A stretch of DNA of 64,000 bases from JACPNO01 sp963825405 (lineage in GTDB: Bacteria > Acidobacteriota > Terriglobia > Bryobacterales > Bryobacteraceae), in contig CAWGTB010000005.1 of NCBI GenBank assembly GCA_963825405.1, positions 372,001 through 436,000 on the forward strand. The letters are read 5' to 3'. This document shows positions 55,102 to 63,283 of this stretch, one piece after another (the stretch's first letter is position 1; every line of letters starts with the position of its first letter). The notes under the pieces are model-generated. The model did no database searches and was not told where the DNA came from. It saw only the letters and a program-made list of their open reading frames with translations. The position numbers were made by a program, and so were the translations under genes.

Positions 55102-56034
55102 CTACAACTTCGGCGCGTAGTACCCCTTGCGGGCGCGCACGACGAGGTCTTTGCGGCGGGCCACTTTCAGATCCACCTGGTGATACAGGCCGTCGGTCTT
55201 GAGCGGATCGGGGCGGTAAAAAATGTTGTACTGGTGCCGCAGCTCGTTGGCGATGTTCTCGAAAGACTGCGCCAGGTCCGTGACTTTGAACGGGAAGAAA
55301 GCCTGGCCGCCGGTTTCGGCCGTGAGGTATTTCAGGATTTTGTCGCCATCGGTATCGATGCGTGAGATATTGGTTGAGATGCAGTAGATCACGGCATCGG
55401 CTTTCTGCGCCATTTCGAGCGCCTGTTCGCGGGACACGCGGCTCTGGTTGTCGTCTCCATCGCTGACGATGATGATGGCGCGGCGAAATTTGTGGCGCGG
55501 TTGGTCCTGCTGCAGCTTGTCGCGGCAGGCGAAATAAAGGGCGTCATAGAGCGCCGTACCGCCGCCGGGGCGCAGGCTGCGCACGGCGCTGGCGAGCTTC
55601 TCGGGATCGTCGATCAGATCGGACACCAGCTCGGCCGCGGAATCGAAGCTCACGATCATGGCTTTGTCCTGCCGCGGCCGGATGACGCTGTTGATGAAGT
55701 CGACGGCGGCCTGCTGCTCGAAGCGGAAGCGATCGCGGATGCTGTTGCTGGTATCGATCAGGATGGCGATGCGCAGCGGCAGATCGCTTTCGGCCGTGAA
55801 TTCCTGGATGGTCTGCGACCTCTTGTTCTCGACCACCTGGAAGTCGTCTTTGGTCAGATCGGTGATGAAGCGGCCCTTCTTGTCGGTCACGGTGAACAGC
55901 ATGTTGACGCGGTTGACTTCGAGGATGATGCGCGTGTCGGGAGGCTCGGCGGTCGCGCGGCTTCTGGGCCGGTTGCTGCCGTCCCGCGAGGGACACACCG
56001 AGCGGCCATCCCCAGAAGCGAGCGCAACCTTCAT
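55102..56034 (-). CDS. VWFA-domain protein of the acidobacterial type
   Basis: About 310 residues from ATG at 56034; the first 35 codons look scrambled by extra bases and hide a signal peptide (another frame shows GVSLAGRQQPAQKP). Mature part: RIILEVNRVNMLFTVTDKKG, DFQVVENKRSQTIQEFTAES. The MIDAS of the VWA domain is RIAILIDTSNSIRDRFRFEQ (DxSxS as DTSNS), with GGGTALYDALYFA and AIIIVSDGDDNQSRVS. The end is KYLTAETGGQAFFPFKVTD and KGYYAPKL. It is probably secreted or periplasmic and binds proteins through a metal ion. Its 3' end overlaps the degenerate start of the transposase gene. Confidence 0.88.
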   Translation of the reverse strand: MKVALASGDGRSVCPSRDGSNRPRSRATAEPPDTRIILEVNRVNMLFTVTDKKGRFITDLTKDDFQVVENKRSQTIQEFTAESDLPLRIAILIDTSNSIRDRFRFEQQAAVDFINSVIRPRQDKAMIVSFDSAAELVSDLIDDPEKLASAVRSLRPGGGTALYDALYFACRDKLQQDQPRHKFRRAIIIVSDGDDNQSRVSREQALEMAQKADAVIYCISTNISRIDTDGDKILKYLTAETGGQAFFPFKVTDLAQSFENIANELRHQYNIFYRPDPLKTDGLYHQVDLKVARRKDLVVRARKGYYAPKL

Positions 56035-56043
56035 ATATCTCAA

Positions 56044-56961
56044 TTATAGACGGCCCGTCATCCATGCCTCAAGCTCGGCGGGCAGGGGCGATTCGATTGT
56101 GACGGGTTCGCCGGTGGACGGCTGCGCGAACCGGATGCGGTGCGCGTGGAGGAAGATACGCGGCGCGGGCGGCCGGCGACTTGGCGGGGCGCCGTAGAGG
56201 CGGTCGCCGACCACGGGGTGCCCGATGCTGCCCAGGTGCACGCGAATCTGGTGCGTGCGGCCGGTGCCGATGCGCACTTCGAGCAACGTAAAGCCGCGAA
56301 GCGCCGCAGCACGCGGTATTCGGTCCAGGCCGCGCGGCCGCGGCGAGACGCGCGGTCATGCGCACGCGGCGCTGCGGGGTCGCGCGCGATGGGCTTCTCG
56401 ATGCGGCCGTGATCCTGCTTGACGCTGCCGTGCACCAGCGCGAGATAGGTTTTTTCGACCTTGCGCGCGGCGAACTGCTCGGCCAGGCGCTGGTGAGCGG
56501 CGTCGTTCTTCGCGACCAGCAGCACGCCGCTGGTGTAGCGGTCGAGCCGGTGCACGATGCCGGGCCGCATCTCGCCGGCGGCACGCGAAAGGGAGGCGAA
56601 GCGGTGCAACAGCGCGTTGACCAGCGTGCCCGGAGTGCACGCCTGCGCCGGAGTGCACGACCATGCCGGCGGGTTTGTCGATGGCCACGAGGTCGTGATC
56701 TTCATAGAGGACGGTGAGCGGGATTGCTTCGGGAGTAGCGCGCAGCGGAGCGGGATCGGCAGGCTCGACCTCGACGGTGTCGCCGGCGCGCACGGCATAG
56801 GACGCCCGGCGGCCGCGCCCGTTGACCAGAACGCGGCCCGCGCTTGATCCATTCCTGCAGCCGCGACCGGCTGAACTGCGGGAAACGGGATTGAAGACGT
56901 GGTCCAGGCGTTTCCCGGCATCTTCCGGACGGCAACTCCGCAAATTGGGCGCCTGGGGCAT
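56044..56961 (-). CDS. rluD: Large-subunit rRNA pseudouridine synthase RluD-type (frameshifted)
   Basis: ATG at 56961. N-terminal S4 domain (MPQAPNLRSCRPEDAGKRLD, then RLQEWIKRG, VLVNGRGRRASYAVRAGDTV), then the catalytic domain: IPLTVLYEDHDLVAIDKPAG, MRPGIVHRLDRYTSGVLLVA (catalytic Asp in HRLDRYTSG), KVEKTYLALVHGSVKQDHG, and after a shift EVRIGTGRTHQIRVHLGSIG, HPVVGDRLYG. Shifts lie near 56880, 56835, 56645 and 56300. About 300 residues. It forms pseudouridines of helix 69 in 23S rRNA. Confidence 0.9.
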
Positions 56962-57056
56962 AGACAGGGGTAGCAATTCTGGCAAGGGCCGATTTCCTGT
57001 AACCTTTGGCGGGACCCGGTTTTGTAAGATGCAGGCCACGATGAGGCAAGGACTTA

Positions 57057-57584
57057 GTGGAAGCCCAGGCGGATCACCTGGTGATGCTCGCGGTTCGGGA
57101 CGGCGACGTGGAACGATCGGAACGTTTGTTCGACCGCCATCACCGGATGCTGTTCAACTTCTTTCTGCGGCTCACCGGCAACCGCGGGCTCAGCGAGGAC
57201 CTGGTGCAGGACGTGTTTTTTCGCATGCTGAAATACCGGCACACGTTCCAGGCGAGAACAACTTTACGGCCTGGATGTATCACGTCGCGCGCAATGCGCA
57301 TATCGATCAGGCCCGCAAATGCAGACTGGAGATGGTGCCGGAACCGAGGAACAGCCCTGGGAGACGGCCAGCTACGATCCCGATCCGCACGAGCGGCTGG
57401 CGCACGCGCAGGAGATCACGCTGCTGCGGCGCGCGCTCGGACGGCTGCCGGTCGAGAAACGCGAGGTGCTGGTGCTCAGCCGTTTTCAGAATCTGAAGTA
57501 CGACGAGATCGCCGACATTCTGGGATGCGAAGTGGGCGCGGTGAAAGTGCGGGTGTTTCGCGCCACGAATTGAGTGAGATTTAG
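57057..57584 (+). CDS. ECF-type RNA polymerase sigma factor (frameshifted)
   Basis: GTG start near 57057. Region 2: MLAVRDGDVERSERLFDRHH, MLFNFFLRLTGNRGLSEDLV, QDVFFRMLKYRHTFQ, then after shifts AWMYHVARNAHIDQARKC. Region 4: LLRRALGRLPVEKREVLVLS and FQNLKYDEIADILGCEVGAV with KVRVFRA. Extra bases near 57257, 57335 and 57565. About 175-185 residues. The next gene is a zinc-finger anti-sigma factor, so this is a sigma/anti-sigma pair controlling an envelope or stress response. The end is unclear because an in-frame TAG precedes FELAGEKAS. Confidence 0.88.
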   Translation: MEAQADHLVMLAVRDGDVERSERLFDRHHRMLFNFFLRLTGNRGLSEDLVQDVFFRMLKYRHTFQARTTLRPGCITSRAMRISIRPANADWRWCRNRGTALGDGQLRSRSARAAGARAGDHAAAARARTAAGRETRGAGAQPFSESEVRRDRRHSGMRSGRGESAGVSRHELSEI

Positions 57585-57610
57585 TTCGAACTGGCAGGTG
57601 AAAAAGCATC

Positions 57611-58387
57611 ATGAAATGCGAACAGGTTAGAGAATTATTGCCGGATTACTGGAGCGGGCGCGCTGGACGAAACCGGCAAGGCGGCGCTGGAGGCTCATCT
57701 GACTGGCTGCGCGCGTGCCGCAAGAGTTCGAGCAGCTGAGCTCGGTGTGGCACAAGATGGGCGCGATTCCGGAGGAGCGCCCGAGCGCGGCGATGCGCGC
57801 GCGCTTCGAAGCGACTCTCGACGCCTATCAGCAAGGCCTGCAGCAAGCCCGGCGCGTCGAACGCCGCAAGAAGCTGGACCTGTGGCTGGACGGCTGGTGG
57901 CCGCAGCAGCCGGCTTTCCAATTCGGATTCGCCATCGCATTCTCTGGGCGTGGGCCTGCTGATCGGATATTCGATTGACGCGGCACGTCATCCTCTAGCG
58001 GCGCAGCAATATCGAAATCGCGCAACTGCAGGAGGAGGTACACGACACGCGGCAGTTGGTGACGCTTTCGCTGCTGCAGCAGCAATCGGCCAGCGACCGG
58101 CTGAAGGGAGTGGACTGGAGTTATCGCATGTCGCGGCCCGATCCGCAGGTGCTCTCGGCGCTGCTGCACACGGTGAATTACGACCAGAACGTGAACGTGC
58201 GGCTGGCGGCGCTGGATGCTCTGCACCGGTCGGCCTCGACACCGAGATGGTGCGCAAGCGGCTGATGGAATCGCTAGACCGGCAGACGTCGCCGATGGTG
58301 CAGATCGCGCTGATCGATTTGCTGGTCGAGATCAAGGAAAAAGAGGCTCGCGAGCCGCTGCGGGAATTGGCAGGAAAGCGGATGTGA
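57611..58387 (+). CDS. Membrane anti-sigma factor with C-terminal HEAT-like repeats (frameshifted)
   Basis: ATG at 57611, MKCEQVRELLPDYWSG, with the zinc-binding anti-sigma pattern continuing (HLTGCAxCxQEFEQLSSVWH) after two extra bases. A TM segment (FQFGFAIAFS...GVGLLIGYSI, around 57920-57970) follows, then a coiled coil (AQLQEEVHDTRQLVTLSLLQ) and HEAT-like repeats (NYDQNVNVRLAALDALHRSA, RLMESLDRQTSPMVQIALID, LLVEIKEKEAREPLRELAGK). It should hold the preceding sigma factor at the membrane. About 255 residues. Confidence 0.82.
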
Positions 58388-58432
58388 ACGAGCGGTCCGC
58401 ACGCGCGCTACCTGGGCGCTGGAGAGAATCCA

Positions 58433-59292
58433 ATGAAGAGGGTCATCGCAATTCTGCCGGTCTGCGCGCTGCTTGGCGCTGGCGCACGATCACGATCGCG
58501 ACCGGTTCGACGTGGAAGAGAAAGAGTCGACGCAGCACACGTACCCGGCGGCGACGGTCGACGTCGACAATTTCGACGGCTCGATCACCGTGACCGGCTC
58601 GAACAGCAGCGAGATCCAGGTAGTCGTCAACAAGATCATTCGCGCCGAGTCGAAGGAGAAGATTCAGGAAGCCAAGCGCGAGGTGCGGCTGGATATTTCG
58701 CAAGCCGAGAACGCGCTGCGTTTCTACGTGGACGGGCCGTTTCGCTGCCATTGCAGCGACGGGTCGAACAACTATCGCGGGTCGCGGCATTACGGCTACG
58801 AGGTGAGCTTCGAGTTCACGTTGAAAGTTCCGCGCGATACCAACGTGCGGTTGCGGACGGTGAATCACGGCGACATCAGCGTGAAGAACACGTCGGGCAC
58901 GTTCGATGTCGAGAACGTCAATGGCGGCGTCGAGCTGCTGGAAGTGGCGGGCTCAGGCCATGCGTACGCGCTGAACCGGCCGCTGAAAGTGATGTTCACC
59001 AGCAATCCAGCAGGCCAACAGCGATTTCGGATCGCTGAACGGCGAGGTGGAAGTGGCGTTCCAGCCGGATCTCGAATGCCGATCTGTGGATGAAGACCTT
59101 CAACGGAAATTTCTACACCGATTTCGAAGTGAAGCCGCTGCCTGCCGGACCTCCACGCAGGAGCACCGCGACGGAAAGTTTGTTTATAGAGAGCAACGAG
59201 TTCAACGGCGTGCGCGTGGGCCACGGCGGACCCGAGCTCAAGTTCGACGCTTTCAATGGAGATATTCGCATTGTACCAGGAGAACACAGTGA
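58433..59292 (+). CDS. DUF4097-type adhesin-like beta-helix protein, first of two (frameshifted)
   Basis: ATG at 58433, short signal (KRVIAILPVCALLGAGA). After one shift the frame reads ATVDVDNFDGSITVTGSNSS, RFYVDGPFRCHCSDGSNNYR, YEVSFEFTLKVPRDTNVRLR, TVNHGDISVKNTSGTFDVEN and VNGGVELLEVAGSGHAYALN. These repeated NGGDI/SGxxxVxNxNG units are the DUF4097 (putative adhesin) beta-repeat pattern. Shifts lie near 58484, 59015, 59080 and 59155. The stop overlaps the GTG of the next gene (GTGA). It follows a sigma/anti-sigma pair and is likely its output. Confidence 0.8.
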
Positions 59293-60129
59293 AAATCAAT
59301 CGAGTTGGTCATTATTGCTTCGTTACTGGCAGGAGCGGCCTGGCCGCAGGACTCAAGCGCCGAAAGTGACGGTACCGTTCAGCGATCCGTCGCGCCCGCA
59401 CACGCTCAAAGGCACACCTCATCAACGGGCGGCATCACGGTAAAAGGTTACGACGGCAAGGACGCCATCATCGAAGCCCGCGGCGGCGAAGGCCATGAGC
59501 GGCGAGCACGATCGGGATCGGCGATCGCGCGGCGCAACACGAGGGCATGAAGCGCATCGACAACACGTCGCCTACGGCCTGACGGCCGAAGAAGAAGACA
59601 ATGTGCTCACCGTCAGCACGTGGTCCCCGGATCGCTATACCGACCTCGTGATCCAGGTGCCGGTGAATACGTCGCTGAAGCTGAACGTGATCAACGGCGG
59701 CGATATCATGGTGGAAAATGTCACGGGCGAAATCGAAGTCAACAACACGAATGGCGGCGTGCAACTGACCAATGTTTCCGGCTCGGTGATCGCGCATGCT
59801 CTGAACAAAACGTGATCGTGAAGCTGAACAAAGTCACGCCGGACAAAGCCATGTCGTTCAGCTTCGCTGAACGGGGACATCGACGTCACGCTGCCGGCCG
59901 ATATCAAAGCCAACGCGAAACTCAAGACCGACAACGGCGAAATCTACAGCGATTTCGACGTCAAGCTGGATCCATCCGTCGCGCCAAGCCCATCGTCGAA
60001 GAAGGCCGCTCGGGCGGCAAGTATCGCGTCCGCGTCGACAAGACGATGTACGGTCTCATCAACGGCGGCGGTCCCGAGTTTCAGTTCCAGACCTTCAACG
60101 GCAACGTTTTTATCCGGAAAGCGAAATAG
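59289..60129 (+). CDS. DUF4097-type beta-repeat protein, second of two (frameshifted)
   Basis: GTG at 59289 with signal peptide (VVIIASLLAGAAWPQDS). Core: GGITVKGYDGKDAIIEARGG, NVLTVSTWSPDRYTDLVIQV, PVNTSLKLNVINGGDIMVEN, VTGEIEVNNTNGGVQLTNVS, then LPADIKANAKLKTDNGEIYS and GGGPEFQFQTFNGNVFIRKA. Same architecture as the previous gene, so the two look like a tandem duplication that has diverged. Extra bases near 59308, 59350, 59415, 59500, 59812, 59870 and 59970. About 270 residues repaired. Confidence 0.8.
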
Positions 60130-60169
60130 AACCGGCGCGATGCTGAAGCCGCTGTCAGAGAAGGAAACG

Positions 60170-60857
60170 ATGCCACTCATCCATCTGGAAGACGTGAATA
60201 AAGTTTTTGTCACCGATGACGTTGAAACGCATGCGCTTTCCGGCATTCACCTGGATATCGAACACGGCGAGTTCGTCTCGATCGCCGGCCCCTCGGGCTG
60301 CGGAAAGTCGACGCTGCTGGCGATTCTCGGCCTGCTGGATTCGCCGTCGCAGGGCAAGTACCAGCTGAAACGGCAAGCCGGTCGAGCAGCTCGGCGCCAA
60401 CCAGCGGGCGCGCATCCGCAACCAGGAGATCGGCTTCATTTTCCAGGCGTTCAACCTGATCGGCGATCTCAACGTTTTCGAGAACGTCGAGCTGCCGTTG
60501 ACCTACCGGCGCACGCCGGCCGCGGAGCGCAAGCAGCTCGTGCACGAGGCGCTCGAAAAGGTCGGCATGTCGCACCGGAAGAAGCACTATCCCGAGCAGC
60601 TTTCCGGCGGCCAGCAGCAGCGCGTGGCAGTGGCGCGCGCGCTGGTGGGGCGGCCTTCTATCCTGCTGGCGGACGAGCCGACGGGCAATCTCGATTCGGC
60701 CAATGGCGAGGCAGTGATCGGCATTCTGCGCGATCTGCATCACAACGGCGCGACGATCTGCATGGTCACGCACGATCCGCGCTATGCCGCCTACGCGGAC
60801 CGCACGGTGCGCATCTTCGACGGCCAGGTAGTGGAAGAGCAAACCAAAGTGGCGTAG
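60170..60857 (+). CDS. ABC transporter ATPase, MacB/LolD type (frameshifted)
   Basis: ATG at 60170 with AAGGA upstream. IHLEDVNKVFVTDDVETHAL, Walker A SIAGPSGCGKSTLLAILGLL, Q-loop IGFIFQAFNLIGDLNVFENV, signature LSGGQQQRVAVARALVGRPS, Walker B ILLADEPTGNLDS and switch His MVTHDPRYAAYADRTV. Two shifts near 60372 and 60480. About 228 residues. This subtype powers MacB- or LolCDE-like permeases; no permease gene is adjacent here. It lies 40 bases after the DUF4097 pair and may belong to the same operon. Confidence 0.9.
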
Positions 60858-60872
60858 AGTCGTCTGATCATC

Positions 60873-62375
60873 ATGAATCGTTCGATCACCTTTCTCACCC
60901 TGTTTGCGCTGTGCGCGGCGGGAAATGCCCAGGAAGCACGCATCCAGAAAATTGCCGCGACAGTTCTTGAAATTCCCATGGGGGAAAAAGAACCGCCGCT
61001 AAAGCTCAGCCTGGCGCAGGCTATGAAAGCCTACAACGTGCCGGGCATCAGCGTCGCGGTGATCGACAATTATCAGATTGTCTGGGCGAAGGGATTCGGA
61101 GTCATCGGAACCGGGTCGACCTTCCCCGTGAAAACAAACACGCTGTATCAGGCGGGGTCGATCAGCAAACCGGTTGCAACGACTGGCGCACTGGCCTTGG
61201 TGGAAGCGGGCAAACTTTCGCTCGATGAAGACGTGAACCGGAAACTGAAAACGTGGAAAGTGCCCGAGAACGAGTTCACCAAAGATCAGAAAGTCACGCT
61301 GCGGCGGCTGATGTCGCACACCGCCGGGCTCACCGTACATGGATTTCCGGGGTATGACATAGACGCGCCAATGCCAACCGTGGTGCAGATTCTGAATGGT
61401 GAGAAGCCGGCCAACACTGCGCCGATCCGGGTGGACACCGTGCCGGGAACACTCGAGCGGTATTCGGGCGGCGGCGTGACCATCGAACAACTGCTGATGA
61501 TGGACGTGACCGGCAAATCATTTCCGGCGCTGCTGCGTGAAACAGTGCTGGACAAGATCGGGATGACCGACAGCAGCTACGAGCAGCCGCCAGCGCGCGC
61601 GGCGCAGACGGCGATCGGAACGTATCAGGATGGCAAACCGGTGCACGGCAAATGGCATCTTTATCCGGAAATGGCCGCTGCTGGATTGTGGACCACGCCG
61701 ACCGATCTGGCGAAATTCGCCATCGAAATTGCGCAGTCGAGAAACGGAAAATCCAACAAAGTCCTCTCCCAGAAGATGGTGGAGGAAATGCTGACGCCGG
61801 TGCTCCATGGCGCTGGGCTGGGCTTTTTCCCGGAGCAGGAAAATCCCGGCGGCTTCGGCCACAACGGCGCCGACGAAGGGTTTCAAGCGCTGCTCACCAT
61901 GAACTGGCAGACCGGCAAGGGCGCGGCGCTCATGGCGAATTCGGACAACGGCATCGCGGTGGCGGACATTTTGCTGCGCGCGATCGCCAAAGAATACGGA
62001 TGGAATTACAAGTTCGAGGAGCTGCCGCCGAGACTGCGGTTGGTCGCGATGGTGCGAGGCGCTCAAGTGGCACTCGACCGCGTTGCCGAGCTGAAGAAAA
62101 CGGGCGCGCTCAAGGACGAGGCCGCCGAAAACGAAGTGAACCGGATGGGCTACCTGCTGCTGTTCGGCGGACACGAGCAGGATGCGATCAAAGTCTTTCA
62201 ACGGAACGTGCAGGACTATCCCGCGTCGTGGAACGTCTACGACAGCCTCGGCGAAGCTTACATGAAGACCGGTCAAAAGGACCTGGCGATTAAGAGCTAC
62301 GAAAAGTCGCTGGAACTGAATCCGGCCAGCGACCACGGGAAAGAGATGCTGAAGAGAGCGCAGGCGATGAAGTAG
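60873..62375 (+). CDS. Beta-lactamase-family serine hydrolase with C-terminal TPRs
   Basis: 500 residues, intact, with signal peptide (NRSITFLTLFALCAAGNAQ). Class C beta-lactamase/DD-peptidase fold: SxxK is SISK at residues 96-99 (LYQAGSISKPVATTG), the Tyr motif YSGGGVTIEQLL (YxN replaced by YSG), LMSHTAGLTVHGFPGYD, and the KTG-like motif GGFGHNGADEGFQALL (HNG). Residues about 430-500 form two TPR-like units (HEQDAIKVFQRNVQDYPASW, NVYDSLGEAYMKTGQKDLAI). Common in acidobacteria; substrates may be peptides or esters rather than antibiotics. Convergent with the Tad genes, abutting at 62375/62376. Confidence 0.9.
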   Translation: MNRSITFLTLFALCAAGNAQEARIQKIAATVLEIPMGEKEPPLKLSLAQAMKAYNVPGISVAVIDNYQIVWAKGFGVIGTGSTFPVKTNTLYQAGSISKPVATTGALALVEAGKLSLDEDVNRKLKTWKVPENEFTKDQKVTLRRLMSHTAGLTVHGFPGYDIDAPMPTVVQILNGEKPANTAPIRVDTVPGTLERYSGGGVTIEQLLMMDVTGKSFPALLRETVLDKIGMTDSSYEQPPARAAQTAIGTYQDGKPVHGKWHLYPEMAAAGLWTTPTDLAKFAIEIAQSRNGKSNKVLSQKMVEEMLTPVLHGAGLGFFPEQENPGGFGHNGADEGFQALLTMNWQTGKGAALMANSDNGIAVADILLRAIAKEYGWNYKFEELPPRLRLVAMVRGAQVALDRVAELKKTGALKDEAAENEVNRMGYLLLFGGHEQDAIKVFQRNVQDYPASWNVYDSLGEAYMKTGQKDLAIKSYEKSLELNPASDHGKEMLKRAQAMK

Positions 62376-62819
62376 TCAGTTGTAAAGGCCCAGCGGGACG
62401 GACACGCTGATCGGTAAACCGGTAAAATTGCCCGCGATGAAAAACGACAGCACCGTGTACGAATAGCCCGATACCTGGATGTTAAGACGATACTGATCGG
62501 TGCCGGCGCCCGGGTTGGTTACGCTTACATTAGCAGCCGTCACATTCATATAGGTTGCCGACCCGTTGGACGGCGCATCGGCCTGGTTGTAGAGCAGCAT
62601 GTTGGTGATGGAGGCTGAATCCGTTGGATCGTTGACAGCGCCCCAGCGCGCTGCCGAGCGCGTCCGCTCCACCAGGGCCTGATGGACGAACAGGAACTGG
62701 CCGAAATCGAACGCGCCGACAATCATGCCGAAGAACACAATGAAGGTCAAGGCTGACTCGACAATGACGCTGCCCCGGTTTTTTCGCTTCCGCCGCGACG
62801 TGTTGTGAAGGCCGGTCAT
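62376..62819 (-). CDS. TadE-like pilus assembly protein
   Basis: 147 residues. A basic N-terminus (RRKRKNRG) precedes the TadE motif SVIVESALTFIVFFGMIVGA, a prepilin-like hydrophobic helix, then FDFGQFLFVHQALVERTRSA. The rest is extracellular and Ser/Thr/Asn-rich. TadE pseudopilins are processed by TadV and help assemble Flp/Tad pili. Overlaps the next gene by four bases. Confidence 0.85.
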   Translation of the reverse strand: MTGLHNTSRRKRKNRGSVIVESALTFIVFFGMIVGAFDFGQFLFVHQALVERTRSAARWGAVNDPTDSASITNMLLYNQADAPSNGSATYMNVTAANVSVTNPGAGTDQYRLNIQVSGYSYTVLSFFIAGNFTGLPISVSVPLGLYN

Positions 62820-63283
62820 GCCGGCGCCCAGATTCCCTGGTACACATAAGTGGCCTGGGGCTTATTCGTAAGCGTCGTCGACGCAAAAACGGAATTGATG
62901 GTGTAGCCGCTAATGGCCACGGTCATTGCGCTCGGTATGCCATTGGCAAACGTTACGGTAAGGATGACGTTATTTGCTGCCATCCCCGACAGCACCGGCG
63001 ACGCGCAGGTGTCTGAGCGTCCACACAAAACCATGTTCTGCACTGCCGCCCGAAATGCATCGGACGGAGCCGCGGTAGCCGAATCGTAGGGAACCAGTGA
63101 AGCGTACCGCGCTCCTCGCGCGACCGCGTTGGTGAGGTTGTTGTATTGCAAAAACGTGTAGCCGAACTGGAACGTCCCGGTGAACGCCGCCAGCAGCACT
63201 CCAGAGCCAAGGGCAAACTCCACCATGATGCTGCCGCGCTGTTTGCGCGTGAGCCTTAACGCTTTCCCAACCATTAGGTTCAT
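62816..63283 (-). CDS. TadE-like pilus assembly protein, second copy
   Basis: 155 residues. RLTRKQRGSIMVEFALGSGV, LLAAFTGTFQFGYTFLQYNN, then AVARGARYASLVPYDS: the same TadE organisation as the neighbouring gene. One Cys pair (VLCGRSDTC) may form a disulphide outside the cell. Overlaps both neighbours by four bases, so the three genes form one translationally coupled unit. Confidence 0.85.
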   Translation of the reverse strand: MNLMVGKALRLTRKQRGSIMVEFALGSGVLLAAFTGTFQFGYTFLQYNNLTNAVARGARYASLVPYDSATAAPSDAFRAAVQNMVLCGRSDTCASPVLSGMAANNVILTVTFANGIPSAMTVAISGYTINSVFASTTLTNKPQATYVYQGIWAPA

